Positions 29,946 through 37,778 of a stretch of 48,340 bases of DNA are shown one piece after another. The position numbers and the translations under genes were made by a program. The DNA comes from Christensenella sp. UBA1385. GTDB lineage: Bacteria > Bacillota > Clostridia > Christensenellales > Aristaeellaceae. The notes below the pieces were generated by a model. The model was not told where the DNA came from. It did not search any database and saw only the letters and a program-made list of their open reading frames with translations. The DNA is taken from contig DBQV01000019.1 in NCBI GenBank assembly GCA_002305755.1, positions 2,174-50,513 of the forward strand. Reading direction: 5' to 3'. The first letter of the stretch is position 1. Each line of letters begins with the position of its first letter.

Positions 29946-30796
29946 GCCGATGCCTCTTGCCTTCTCAGCCAGGAGGCCGCGGCGAGCGCGGCCACATTGC
30001 CCTCGCCCACAGCCTTGGGGGCCTGAAGAGGCGCTCCCAGAATATCGCCCGCCGCAAAAACACCGGGCACGGAGGTCATCAGGTTCTCATCCGCCACGAT
30101 GCTGCCCTTTTCGGTGCTCAGCTCGGGCATCAGTTGGGTCATGGCCACTGCGGGGCGCAGCACAAAGATGCCGTCCCCTTCGCAGCTCTCTCCATCGGTG
30201 TTCAGCTTCAGGCCCTGATCCGCGCGTTCGATGCTCCTGGGCTTGCCCTGCATCAGCCGGATGTTGGGAGAAAGGCCGGCCGTATCGTGCGGTTTTTCGA
30301 TAAAGTAGCTGACCCGGCCCAGCTCCGACAGGTAATTGGCCTCCTCCACCGCCTCGATGCCGCCCGCGATGACCAGCATGTGCCGGCCGCGGTAAAACAT
30401 GCCGTCGCAGGTGGCGCAGTAGCTGACCCCCTGCCCCAGCAGCTCCTCTTCGCCGGGCAGCGGATTGACGCGCGAGGTGCCCAGCGCCAGGATCACGCTC
30501 CTGGCCTCATAAAGGTCGTTCTGCGCCAGCACAGAAAAGCCCTCACCCATATGCAGCACGCGCTGCACCAGCTGTTTTTTCAGCTCAGCGCCCAGCGCTG
30601 CCGCCTGCTGGCGGAAGATGCGCAGCAGCTCCGCCCCGCTCGCGCCGGGCAGGCCAGGATAGTTATCCATCCTCGTGATCTTGCCCATCGCGCCGTCGCC
30701 GGCGTAGAGCACCAGCACGCTCAGGTTGCGTTTTCTTGCCGTCATGGCCGCGGAGAGGCCGGCGCAGCTGCCGCCCACGATCAATACGTCATACAT
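29942..30796 (-). CDS. thioredoxin-reductase-like flavoprotein
   Basis: 284 residues. The redox pair is in SYCATCDGMFY near residues 127-137, as in thioredoxin reductases. FAD motifs are seen but altered: the N-terminal VGGSCAGLSAA has Ser where GxGxxG has its second Gly, and the C-terminal part reads GVFAAGDILGAPLQAPKAVGEGNVAA. The NADPH site looks degenerate (IAGGIEAVEEA in place of GGGNSAxEEA) and the HRRxxxR motif for the NADPH phosphate is absent. It may use another donor, such as NADH or ferredoxin. Overlaps the CNNM gene by 8 bases upstream and the DUF3298-like gene by 4 bases downstream. Confidence 0.85.
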   Translation of the reverse strand: MYDVLIVGGSCAGLSAAMTARKRNLSVLVLYAGDGAMGKITRMDNYPGLPGASGAELLRIFRQQAAALGAELKKQLVQRVLHMGEGFSVLAQNDLYEARSVILALGTSRVNPLPGEEELLGQGVSYCATCDGMFYRGRHMLVIAGGIEAVEEANYLSELGRVSYFIEKPHDTAGLSPNIRLMQGKPRSIERADQGLKLNTDGESCEGDGIFVLRPAVAMTQLMPELSTEKGSIVADENLMTSVPGVFAAGDILGAPLQAPKAVGEGNVAALAAASWLRRQEASA

Positions 30797-32138
30797 TTTC
30801 GTCTCCTTTCGGCGTGTCGACCGGGCTGATTTCCACCCACTCGATGCGCCGCTCCATGACGCTCAGCACCTTGAAGTGCAGCCCGTGATAGTCGATCTCC
30901 GGCTGGCTTCCCTCCTCGGGGATGGCGCCCAGCTCGCTCAGTATCAGGCCGCCGATGGTATCGTAGCCATCGTCCGGCGGCAGATCCAGAGAAGTGGCCT
31001 CGTTGAAGCTCTCGATGTCCATCGCGCCGGAAACCCTGTACCGTCCCTCGCCCAGATCCACGATGTCCTGCTGCACCTGCGGGTCATACTCATCATAGAT
31101 GTTGCCCACGATCTCCTCCAGCAGGTCTTCCATCGTGATCAGGCCGGCAGTGCCGCCGTACTCGTCCACCACGATGGCCATGTGGTACTTGTTGCGCTGC
31201 ATGTCGCGGAAGAGCGCGTCCGTCCTGACCGATTCCGGCACGAAGCGCGCCTTGCGGATGATCTCGCGAAGGGGCTTTGGCTGCGGCTTCTGGCGGTTGA
31301 GCAGAAAATCGCGCGTGGAGATGGTGCCGATGATGTGGTCAAGATCCTCGTCGTACACCGGAAAGCGCGAAAGGCCCGTCTCCTCGATCATTTTGGTGAT
31401 TTCGTCCCAGCTGTCGTCCACCCAGATGGACCAGATATCCGTGCGGTGGGTCATGGAGTCTGCCGCCGTGAGGTTGTTGAACTCGAACACGTTCTCGATC
31501 ATATCGCGCTCGGTCTCCTCGATGGCCCCTTTTTCCTCTCCAACGTCTACCAGCTGGCGGATCTTATCCTCCGTCAGCTGCTCGCTCTCCTCATCCGGGT
31601 CGATGCCGCCCGCGCGCAGCAGGCCGCGGTAGGTCAGGTTGCACAGCTTCGCCAGCGGGGTGAACAGCGTGTTGGAGACGGAGGCAAAGCGGCTCAGCCT
31701 GCGGATCACGCTTTCGGGGCGACGGTGGGCCAGCTTTCGCGGCAGCAGGGTACCAAATACCAGCAGCAGAAAGCTGAACGCCAGCACGACCAGCAGCACG
31801 GGCAGCCAGTGTCTCAGACCGGAACCCGGCAAGATCCCGAGGCCCAGGCTGTCCGTCCATGCGGCCAGGGGCATACCCAGATCCCAGGCGGCGAGCCCGG
31901 CCGCCAGGTAGCCCACAAAGGCCATGCAGGCGCGAAGGCCGCTGGGCGTGTCGGACAGCTTGCGGGCAAGCTCAATCAGGCGGTCGGGCCTGCCCTCCTC
32001 CATATCATCCTGCCTGCGCAGCCTGTCCTTATTCAGCGTGCTGGCCGCGGCTTCAGCGGCGCACAGCAGGGCGTAGACAAGCATCAATAGGAGTATGACC
32101 AATACCGTCGCGCCCGAAGGGCCGTCTTCCATTCCCAT
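30789..32138 (-). CDS. CNNM/HlyC-CorC family membrane protein with CBS pair
   Basis: 449 residues. The DUF21/CNNM membrane domain is at about 1-165 (spans near 10-30, 68-88 and 108-132), two CBS domains at about 205-330 (MTHRTDIWSIWVDDSWDE and VDEYGGTAGLITMEDLLEEIVG), and a C-terminal CorC_HlyC domain at about 355-440 (DGYDTIGGLIL). This family is linked to magnesium or other cation efflux; the older hemolysin name is misleading. First gene of the run with the flavoprotein and the DUF3298-like gene. Confidence 0.93.
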   Translation of the reverse strand: MGMEDGPSGATVLVILLLMLVYALLCAAEAAASTLNKDRLRRQDDMEEGRPDRLIELARKLSDTPSGLRACMAFVGYLAAGLAAWDLGMPLAAWTDSLGLGILPGSGLRHWLPVLLVVLAFSFLLLVFGTLLPRKLAHRRPESVIRRLSRFASVSNTLFTPLAKLCNLTYRGLLRAGGIDPDEESEQLTEDKIRQLVDVGEEKGAIEETERDMIENVFEFNNLTAADSMTHRTDIWSIWVDDSWDEITKMIEETGLSRFPVYDEDLDHIIGTISTRDFLLNRQKPQPKPLREIIRKARFVPESVRTDALFRDMQRNKYHMAIVVDEYGGTAGLITMEDLLEEIVGNIYDEYDPQVQQDIVDLGEGRYRVSGAMDIESFNEATSLDLPPDDGYDTIGGLILSELGAIPEEGSQPEIDYHGLHFKVLSVMERRIEWVEISPVDTPKGDENV

Positions 32139-32159
32139 GTACTCCCCTTTCTTGCGGGC

Positions 32160-32188
32160 ATTATATCATAATCGGCGGGCTCTTCCAA
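32160..32188 (-). promoter_or_regulatory. promoter of the CNNM gene
   Basis: On the minus strand TTGGAA (32188-32183) and TATAAT (32165-32160) have a 17-base spacer, about 22 bases before the start codon. A plus-strand TATAAT at 32230-32235, with no clear -35, probably serves the divergent DUF5685 gene. Confidence 0.7.
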
Positions 32189-32264
32189 TGTTCACCGATA
32201 ATTCACATGATTTTGGAGGGAGGCTATTGTATAATGTGCAGCGAAGGGAAGGGGAGGAGAGCCT

Positions 32265-33080
32265 ATGTTTGGGTATGTGGTGGCCAATATGGATAAGCTG
32301 ACGCCCGAGCAGCGGGAGCTCTATCGCGCCTACTACTGCGGCCTGTGCGCCGAGCTGGGCAGGCGGCACGGCCAGCTGAGCCGCACCACGCTCACCTATG
32401 ACATGGCCTTCCTGATCCTGCTGCTTTCCTCCCTTGAGGGTGAGGAAGCGGCCCTCAAGCCGCTGCGCTGCGCGGTGCATCCTCTCAAAAAGCACAGCGC
32501 CTTCATCAGCACGTTCACCCCCTACGCGGCGGACATGAACCTGATACTGGCCCACGCGCAGCGGCTGGACAGCTGGGAGGACGACAGGAAGCTGTTCTCC
32601 CTCTCCCAGGCCAGGCTGCTGGAAAGCGCCGCCCTCGAAGCCGAAAAGGCCCACCCGCGCCAGGCCGGGGCCATTGCCGGCGCCCTGAGAGAGCTATCCC
32701 TGATGGAGAAGGAAGACGTCACCAACCCCGACCTGCCCGCGTCCTGCTTCGGCCGCCTGCTGGGCGAGGTATTTGTGCCCGATGCCGCGTCGGCGCACGC
32801 AGACGCGCTGTACGGCATGGGCTTTACGCTGGGCCGCTTCATCTATATGATGGATGCCGTGCTGGATCTGAAGGATGACCTGAAAAAGAAGCGCTACAAC
32901 CCGCTGATTACCACCCCCTCCGACCGGCACGAGGAGATACTGCACCTGCACATGGCCCAATGCGCCGCCTGCTTTGAAAAGATGGAGATCAGGAGGAACA
33001 GAGAACTGCTGGAAAACATACTGTATTCCGGTGTCTGGACGCGCTACGCGGCCCGCAGGCGCAGGGAGGAGAAAGCATGA
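32265..33080 (+). CDS. DUF5685 family protein
   Basis: 271 residues, cytoplasmic and mostly helical, function unknown. The family start MFGYV and YYCGLC (Cys25, Cys28) are seen. A second CxxC pair is Cys233-Cys236 (QCAACF). Two acidic motifs about 95 residues apart stand out: AHAQRLDSWEDD (Asp102, Asp106, Asp107) and MMDAVLDLKDDLKKKRYNPL (Asp197, Asp201, Asp204, Asp205). Their spacing and form recall the Asp-rich pairs of helical isoprenoid-synthase folds, which is inference. GGGGAGGAG lies 7-8 bases before the ATG. The stop overlaps the J-domain gene as ATGA. Confidence 0.85.
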   Translation: MFGYVVANMDKLTPEQRELYRAYYCGLCAELGRRHGQLSRTTLTYDMAFLILLLSSLEGEEAALKPLRCAVHPLKKHSAFISTFTPYAADMNLILAHAQRLDSWEDDRKLFSLSQARLLESAALEAEKAHPRQAGAIAGALRELSLMEKEDVTNPDLPASCFGRLLGEVFVPDAASAHADALYGMGFTLGRFIYMMDAVLDLKDDLKKKRYNPLITTPSDRHEEILHLHMAQCAACFEKMEIRRNRELLENILYSGVWTRYAARRRREEKA

Positions 33081-33763
33081 GGGATCCTTACGAGGTGCTG
33101 GGCGTACCGCGCGGAGCCAGTCAGGAGGAGGTCACCGCGGCCTTCCGCAAGCTGGCTAAAAAATATCACCCGGATCTGAATCCCGGCGACAAGAACGCCC
33201 AGAGCAAGATGGCCGAGATCAATGTGGCCTACGAGGAGATCAAATCCGGCCGGGCGGCGCACACCGATTATTCACGGCCGGCCGCCGGCTCCGGCAGCAG
33301 GCCGGGAAGCGGCTACAACCCCTACGGGGGCTATTCGCCCTATGGGGGCGGTTACGGCGGGGGCTACAATCCCTTTGAGGAGTTCTTCAGGGGCTTCGGC
33401 GGCCAGCAGACGCAGTATGCGCCGCGGGGCGACGGGCTGGATCCGGTGCGCCAGTATATCAGCGCGATGCGCTATTCAGAAGCCCTTTACGCGCTCAGCC
33501 AGATCAGCAACCGCACGGCCGCCTGGTATTACCTCAGCTCGATCGCCAACTATAACAGCGGCAACACCGTGACCGCCATGCAGCACATCGACCGGGCCAT
33601 CAGCATGGAGCCCTCGAACGCCGAATATCAGTCCGTCCGTCAGCAGATGATGTCCGGCTCGCAGAGCTATACGGCTCGACAGCGAGGCTTCGGTATGCCC
33701 ACCTTCGGCATCCATCCCCTGTGTATCGGCCTGTGCCTGGCCCGGCTGTGCTGCCGCTGCTGA
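33077..33763 (+). CDS. J-domain (DnaJ-like) protein with Gly/Tyr-rich linker
   Basis: 228 residues. The N-terminal J domain at 1-65 has the HPD motif (31-33) needed to stimulate a DnaK-type ATPase. A Gly/Tyr/Pro-rich linker is at 70-120, then a TPR-like helical pair at 125-185 (RYSEALYALSQI..., AWYYLSSIANYNSGN, AMQHIDRAISMEP). It ends with the cysteine-rich CIGLCLARLCCRC (Cys216, 220, 225, 226, 228). It lacks the DnaJ zinc-finger and C-terminal client domains, so it is a specialised J protein. Coupled to DUF5685 upstream. Confidence 0.93.
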   Translation: MRDPYEVLGVPRGASQEEVTAAFRKLAKKYHPDLNPGDKNAQSKMAEINVAYEEIKSGRAAHTDYSRPAAGSGSRPGSGYNPYGGYSPYGGGYGGGYNPFEEFFRGFGGQQTQYAPRGDGLDPVRQYISAMRYSEALYALSQISNRTAAWYYLSSIANYNSGNTVTAMQHIDRAISMEPSNAEYQSVRQQMMSGSQSYTARQRGFGMPTFGIHPLCIGLCLARLCCRC

Positions 33764-33785
33764 GGAAGAAGAAAGGAAACGCGAG

Positions 33786-34202
33786 ATGAACCCGAACAAC
33801 TGGAAGTATAAGCTGACCGTCTGGATGCAGGGGCGCTACGGCATCGACCCGCTCTACAAGGCCCTGCTCATCGCCTACGCGGCGATCGTGGTGCTGAACC
33901 TCTTTTTCCCCTCCACGCTGCTGTGGGCGCTGTCCACGGCCACGCTGGTTTTCGCGGTGTACCGTGTGTTTTCTCGGCAGATCGCCAGACGCGCCGAGGA
34001 AAACAGACGCTATCTGCTGGCGCGGGACAGCGTGAAGAAGAAAGCGCTGCTGCTCGTCAACCGGGCGAGATCCTATAAGACTCACCGCTACCGCCAGTGC
34101 CCGAACTGCCACACCACCCTCCGTCTCAAAAAGCAGATCGGCACCGTCACGGTCAACTGCCCCAAGTGCCACACCACCTTCCAGGTAACGATCCGGCACT
34201 GA
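33786..34202 (+). CDS. membrane protein with C-terminal zinc ribbon
   Basis: 138 residues. Two adjacent membrane spans at about 24-60 (LYKALLIAYAAIVVLNLFF and LLWALSTATLVFAVYRVF) are followed by a basic linker and a zinc ribbon with CPNCH near 105 and CPKCH near 127. No homologue recognised by name. Third gene of the DUF5685/J-domain operon, 22 bases after the J-domain gene, and closed by the terminator at 34228-34254. A membrane platform for the J-domain partner is plausible but unproven. Confidence 0.8.
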   Translation: MNPNNWKYKLTVWMQGRYGIDPLYKALLIAYAAIVVLNLFFPSTLLWALSTATLVFAVYRVFSRQIARRAEENRRYLLARDSVKKKALLLVNRARSYKTHRYRQCPNCHTTLRLKKQIGTVTVNCPKCHTTFQVTIRH

Positions 34203-34227
34203 TTTCCCCTCCTCCGTTCGTATCCTG

Positions 34228-34254
34228 CGGAAGACGCTTTGTCTTCCGTTTTTT
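34228..34254 (+). terminator. intrinsic terminator of the DUF5685 operon
   Basis: CGGAAGAC (34228-34235) and GTCTTCCG (34241-34248) with loop GCTTT, followed by six T. Confidence 0.92.
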
Positions 34255-34295
34255 CGTGTAATCCGGTGAAATTCAAAAAACATGCTCCCGCACTC

Positions 34296-34323
34296 TTGCG
34301 CGGGCCCAAAAACAGTGTATAAT
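34296..34323 (+). promoter_or_regulatory. promoter of xpt
   Basis: TTGCGC (34296-34301), 16-base spacer, TATAAT (34318-34323). The leader of about 45 bases is too short for a purine riboswitch. Confidence 0.55.
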
Positions 34324-34373
34324 ATGCGTGTATTCCCTTTTAATGTTCGTGTTTTTGGAGGGTTCGGGTCAGT

Positions 34374-34964
34374 TTGGACGCTTTAAAGCAGGCAATCCGC
34401 AAGCAAGGCCGAATGATGCCGGGCGGCATCGTCAAGGTAGACAGCTTTCTGAATCACAGGCTGGATACCGGCCTGATGATGGAGATGGGCAGGGAGATCG
34501 CCAGGCGCTTTGCCCCGTCCGCGCCCGATCTGGTGCTGACGGTGGAAGCCAGCGGCATCGCGCTGGCGATGGCGACGGCCTGCGCGCTGAACGGCATCCC
34601 GGTGGTATTTGCCAAAAAGGGCATCGCCGCCAACCAAAGCGCGGACATGGCGGAAGAAAAGATATACAGCTTCACCCATCAGTGCGAATCCTTTATCCGT
34701 GTGGATCTCAGGTACATCCCCAGGGGCTCGCGCGTGCTGATCGTGGATGATTTTCTGGCCAACGGCAAGGCCGTAAACGGCCTGATGAGCATCATCCGCA
34801 GGGCTGGGGCCGAGCTGGTGGGCGTGGGCATCGCGATCGAGAAGGGCTTTCAGCCCGGCGGCGCGAAGCTGCGCGAGATGGGGATCCCTCTTTTGTCTTT
34901 GGCGGTGATCGACGAAATCACGGATGCAGGCATCCGCTTTCGCGACACCGATCAAGAAATATAA
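34374..34964 (+). CDS. xpt: xanthine phosphoribosyltransferase
   Basis: 196 residues from a TTG start; GGAGGG lies 11 bases upstream, a rather long spacing. Converts xanthine and PRPP to XMP in purine salvage. Seen: the N-terminal LKQAIRKQGRMMPGGIVKVD and SFLNHRLD, the base-site region VLTVEASGIALA, and the PRPP loop VLIVDDFLANGKA (121-133), which is characteristic of Xpt. It lies 17 bases before the BMP-family binding protein, tying salvage to nucleoside or base import. Confidence 0.95.
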   Translation: MDALKQAIRKQGRMMPGGIVKVDSFLNHRLDTGLMMEMGREIARRFAPSAPDLVLTVEASGIALAMATACALNGIPVVFAKKGIAANQSADMAEEKIYSFTHQCESFIRVDLRYIPRGSRVLIVDDFLANGKAVNGLMSIIRRAGAELVGVGIAIEKGFQPGGAKLREMGIPLLSLAVIDEITDAGIRFRDTDQEI

Positions 34965-34981
34965 CCATCCGGGAGGAAAGT

Positions 34982-36085
34982 ATGTTCAAAAAAGTGTGGT
35001 CTCTCGCCCTGGTGCTTGCCCTTGCTTTGTTCGCTCTTCCAGCAGTGGCGGAAAGCTCTTTCGCACCCATTCCAGCGGACGAGATCAAGGTGGGCGCCGT
35101 GTTCATCGGCCCCAAGGATGACGGCTTCTCCGGCGCGCACTACAATGGCATCGAAGGCATGAAGGAAGCGCTGGGCCTGAAGGACGAGCAGATCCTCTAC
35201 AAGTTCAACGTGCCCGAGAACTCCGAGTGCGAGACCGCGCTGCGCGAGCTGGTGGACGCGGGCTGCAACATCATCTTCGGCAACTCCTGGGGCTACATGG
35301 ACTATATGCTGGAGATCGCCGACGAATACCCCGAGGTGGTTTTCTCCCACTGCTCCGGCTATAAGAACAACGGCGTCAACTTCAACAACTATTTCGGCCG
35401 CATCTATCAGGCCCGCTACCTGGCCGGTATCGCCGCGGGCATGAAGACCGAAAGCAATCTGATCGGCTATGTGGCCGCCTGGCCCGACAACGCCGAAGTG
35501 AACGGCGGCATCAATGCCTTCGCGCTGGGCGTGCAGAGCGTCAACCCCGATGCCGTGATCTATGTGAAATACATCAACTCCTGGGGCGACCCCACCCTTG
35601 AAAAGCAGACCGCGGAAGCCTTGCTTTCCCTGAACTGCGACGTGATCGCCCAGCACGTGGACTCCGACATGCCCCAGGTCGCCGCTCAGGAGCAGGGCAA
35701 GTTCGGCTGCGGCTACAACACCGACATGACCCCCTCCGCCCCCGACGCCCATTTGACCGCCCCCATCTGGCATTGGTCCAGCGTATACACCGCGCAGGTG
35801 AAGGACAGGATCGAAGGCACCTGGACGCCCAAGAACTACTTCCTTGGTCTGGCCGAGAACATGGTGGATATTTCCCCGCTGAGCAAGAACGTGGCTGAAG
35901 GCACCGCCGAAGCCGTCGAGGCTGCCCGCCAGAAGATCCTCTCCGGCGAGTGGGACGTGTTCACCGGCCCCATCTATAACAATGCCGGCGAGCTGGTCGT
36001 GGAAGACGGCGTCCGTCTGGCCGATTCCGACATCACCGGCGGCCTGATGACCAGCCTGCTCGTCAAAGGCGTTGAAGTGAAGTAA
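34982..36085 (+). CDS. BMP-family (nucleoside-type) ABC transporter substrate-binding protein
   Basis: 367 residues. Signal peptide MFKKVWSLALVLALALFALPAVA, then the BMP/Bmp fold: KVGAVFIGPKDDGFSGAHYNG, the ALRELVDAGCNIIFGNSWGY loop, and GYVAAWPDNAEVNGGINAFALG. Homologues such as PnrA and BmpA bind purine nucleosides. No lipobox cysteine is present, the same oddity as in the other binding protein of this window. GGGAGG lies 5-6 bases before the ATG. Followed by a terminator, then a promoter and the ATPase/permease genes. Confidence 0.93.
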   Translation: MFKKVWSLALVLALALFALPAVAESSFAPIPADEIKVGAVFIGPKDDGFSGAHYNGIEGMKEALGLKDEQILYKFNVPENSECETALRELVDAGCNIIFGNSWGYMDYMLEIADEYPEVVFSHCSGYKNNGVNFNNYFGRIYQARYLAGIAAGMKTESNLIGYVAAWPDNAEVNGGINAFALGVQSVNPDAVIYVKYINSWGDPTLEKQTAEALLSLNCDVIAQHVDSDMPQVAAQEQGKFGCGYNTDMTPSAPDAHLTAPIWHWSSVYTAQVKDRIEGTWTPKNYFLGLAENMVDISPLSKNVAEGTAEAVEAARQKILSGEWDVFTGPIYNNAGELVVEDGVRLADSDITGGLMTSLLVKGVEVK

Positions 36086-36099
36086 CCCCCTCCGTCCCG

Positions 36100-36135
36100 G
36101 GGCTGCCGCGGAGCATCCGCGGCAGCCCTATTTTA
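36100..36135 (+). terminator. terminator between binding-protein and ATPase genes
   Basis: GGGCTGCCGCGG (36100-36111) pairs perfectly over 12 bp with CCGCGGCAGCCC (36117-36128), loop AGCAT, then TATTTTAT. It uncouples binding-protein level from the downstream membrane genes. Confidence 0.85.
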
Positions 36136-36138
36136 TCC

Positions 36139-36167
36139 TTGCAATTTCACGGCAGGCTCTGCATAAT
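36139..36167 (+). promoter_or_regulatory. promoter of the ATPase/permease genes
   Basis: TTGCAA (36139-36144), 17-base spacer, CATAAT (36162-36167), directly after the terminator and about 100 bases before the ATPase start. Confidence 0.5.
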
Positions 36168-36269
36168 AACCTATGAAATCCGCCTGCGCCGCGACGGCGG
36201 AAGGCTTTTTGAGGCCATCGCCCGCGGACGCTCGGCATCAGCCTGTCAACACGCCGAAAGGATTTGCGC

Positions 36270-37778
36270 ATGTCTGAACCTGAAGTTGCCATCCGCCTGC
36301 GCGGCCTGACCAAGACCTTCGGCAAGGTGATTGCCAACGACCATATCGACCTGGACGTGCGCGCCGGTGAAATCCTGGCGCTGCTTGGCGAAAACGGATC
36401 GGGCAAGACCACGCTGATGAACATGCTCTCCGGCATCTATCAGCCGGACGAGGGCAGCATCGAGATCAAGGGCAGCCCCGTCCGTATCCGGTCTCCGCAC
36501 GACGCCATCAGCCTGGGCATCGGCATGATTCACCAGCACTTCAAACTGGTGGATCTGTTTACCGCGCGTGAAAATATCCGCCTCGGCCAGCATGGCAGGC
36601 CCGCCCATTCTCCGGACGATATCTGCGCGCAGCTGGGCATGCACGTTGCCCTTGACAAAAAGGTCTACGCCATGTCGGTTTCCGAAAAGCAGAGCGTGGA
36701 GATCCTCAAGGTGCTGAGCCGCGGGGCCGAGATCCTGATCCTGGACGAGCCCACCGCCGTGCTCACGCCTCAGGAGATCGACAACCTGTTTGACATCCTG
36801 CGCGCCATGAAAAGCGAGGGGCGGGCCATCGTCATCATCACCCATAAGCTGGAAGAAGTGATGAGCATTTCCGACCGCGTGGCTGTACTGCACAAGGGCA
36901 AAAACGTGGGCGTGATCGATACCGGCGACGCCGACCGCTTTGTGCTGACCGAGATGATGGTGGGCCGTCAGGTGGATCTGGACATCAAAAGGGCGCCCGC
37001 CAGGGCCGGGGATGTGATCCTCGACGTACACCGCCTCGGCATACAGGATGCGGACGGCCACCACGAGCTGCAGGACATCAGCTTTCAGCTGCACTCGGGC
37101 GAGATACTGGGCGTGGCGGGCGTGGCCGGTTCGGGTCAGCGCGCGCTGTGCGAGGCGATCGCGGGCCTGCAGCCGATCACGGGCGGCAGCATCCTGCTGG
37201 ACGGCACGCGCATCGACGGCCTCACCCCGCGGGAGATCATCCGCCGCGGCGTATCCATGGCCTTTATCCCGGAGGACCGTCTGGGCATGGGGCTGGTAGG
37301 CGGCATGAACATCCCGGACAATCTGCTGCTCAAAACCTACCGCGATCAGCCGGGTCTGTGGATGAACAGAAGCGCCGCGCGGCAGGAGGCCAGAGAATTG
37401 GTGGAGCGACTTGAAATATCGACCCCCGGCCTCAATACGCCTGTGCAGAAGCTCTCGGGCGGCAATGTGCAGAAGGTGCTGCTGGGAAGGGAGATCAACC
37501 TTTCCCCCCGTGTGCTCATCACGGCCTACCCCGTGCGCGGGCTGGACATCGGCGCGAGTATGCGCATCTACGACATGCTCAACGAGCAGAAGCAAAAAGG
37601 CGTAGGCGTGCTGTTTATCGGCGAGGATCTCGACGTGCTGCTCAAGCTCTGCGACCGCATCGCGGTGCTCAGCTCCGGCCGCCTGACCGCCATCGTGGAC
37701 AGTCGCTTTGCCACCAAGGCGCTGCTGGGGATGAAGATGGCCGGCCTGACTACGGACAAGGAGGATGCCTATGCCTAA
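36270..37778 (+). CDS. nucleoside-type ABC transporter, tandem ATP-binding protein
   Basis: 502 residues from the ATG at 36270, with AAAGGA 7 bases upstream; a TTG at 36264 is too close to that site. Two ATPase halves as in the YufO/RbsA type. The first half has Walker A GENGSGKTT (40-47), Walker B ILILDEPTAV and a degenerate signature MSVSEKQSVEI. The second has a weak Walker A (GVAGSGQRA), an intact signature LSGGNVQKV and Walker B VLITAYPVRGLDIGA. Degenerate second Walker A is normal in this family; the first-half signature is less usual. Overlaps the first permease gene by 8 bases. Confidence 0.93.
   Translation: MSEPEVAIRLRGLTKTFGKVIANDHIDLDVRAGEILALLGENGSGKTTLMNMLSGIYQPDEGSIEIKGSPVRIRSPHDAISLGIGMIHQHFKLVDLFTARENIRLGQHGRPAHSPDDICAQLGMHVALDKKVYAMSVSEKQSVEILKVLSRGAEILILDEPTAVLTPQEIDNLFDILRAMKSEGRAIVIITHKLEEVMSISDRVAVLHKGKNVGVIDTGDADRFVLTEMMVGRQVDLDIKRAPARAGDVILDVHRLGIQDADGHHELQDISFQLHSGEILGVAGVAGSGQRALCEAIAGLQPITGGSILLDGTRIDGLTPREIIRRGVSMAFIPEDRLGMGLVGGMNIPDNLLLKTYRDQPGLWMNRSAARQEARELVERLEISTPGLNTPVQKLSGGNVQKVLLGREINLSPRVLITAYPVRGLDIGASMRIYDMLNEQKQKGVGVLFIGEDLDVLLKLCDRIAVLSSGRLTAIVDSRFATKALLGMKMAGLTTDKEDAYA

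Noticed and set aside
34324..34373. Purine riboswitch before xpt
   Set aside because: The leader after the promoter is only about 45 bases, far too short for the purine aptamer, and no conserved core was seen.
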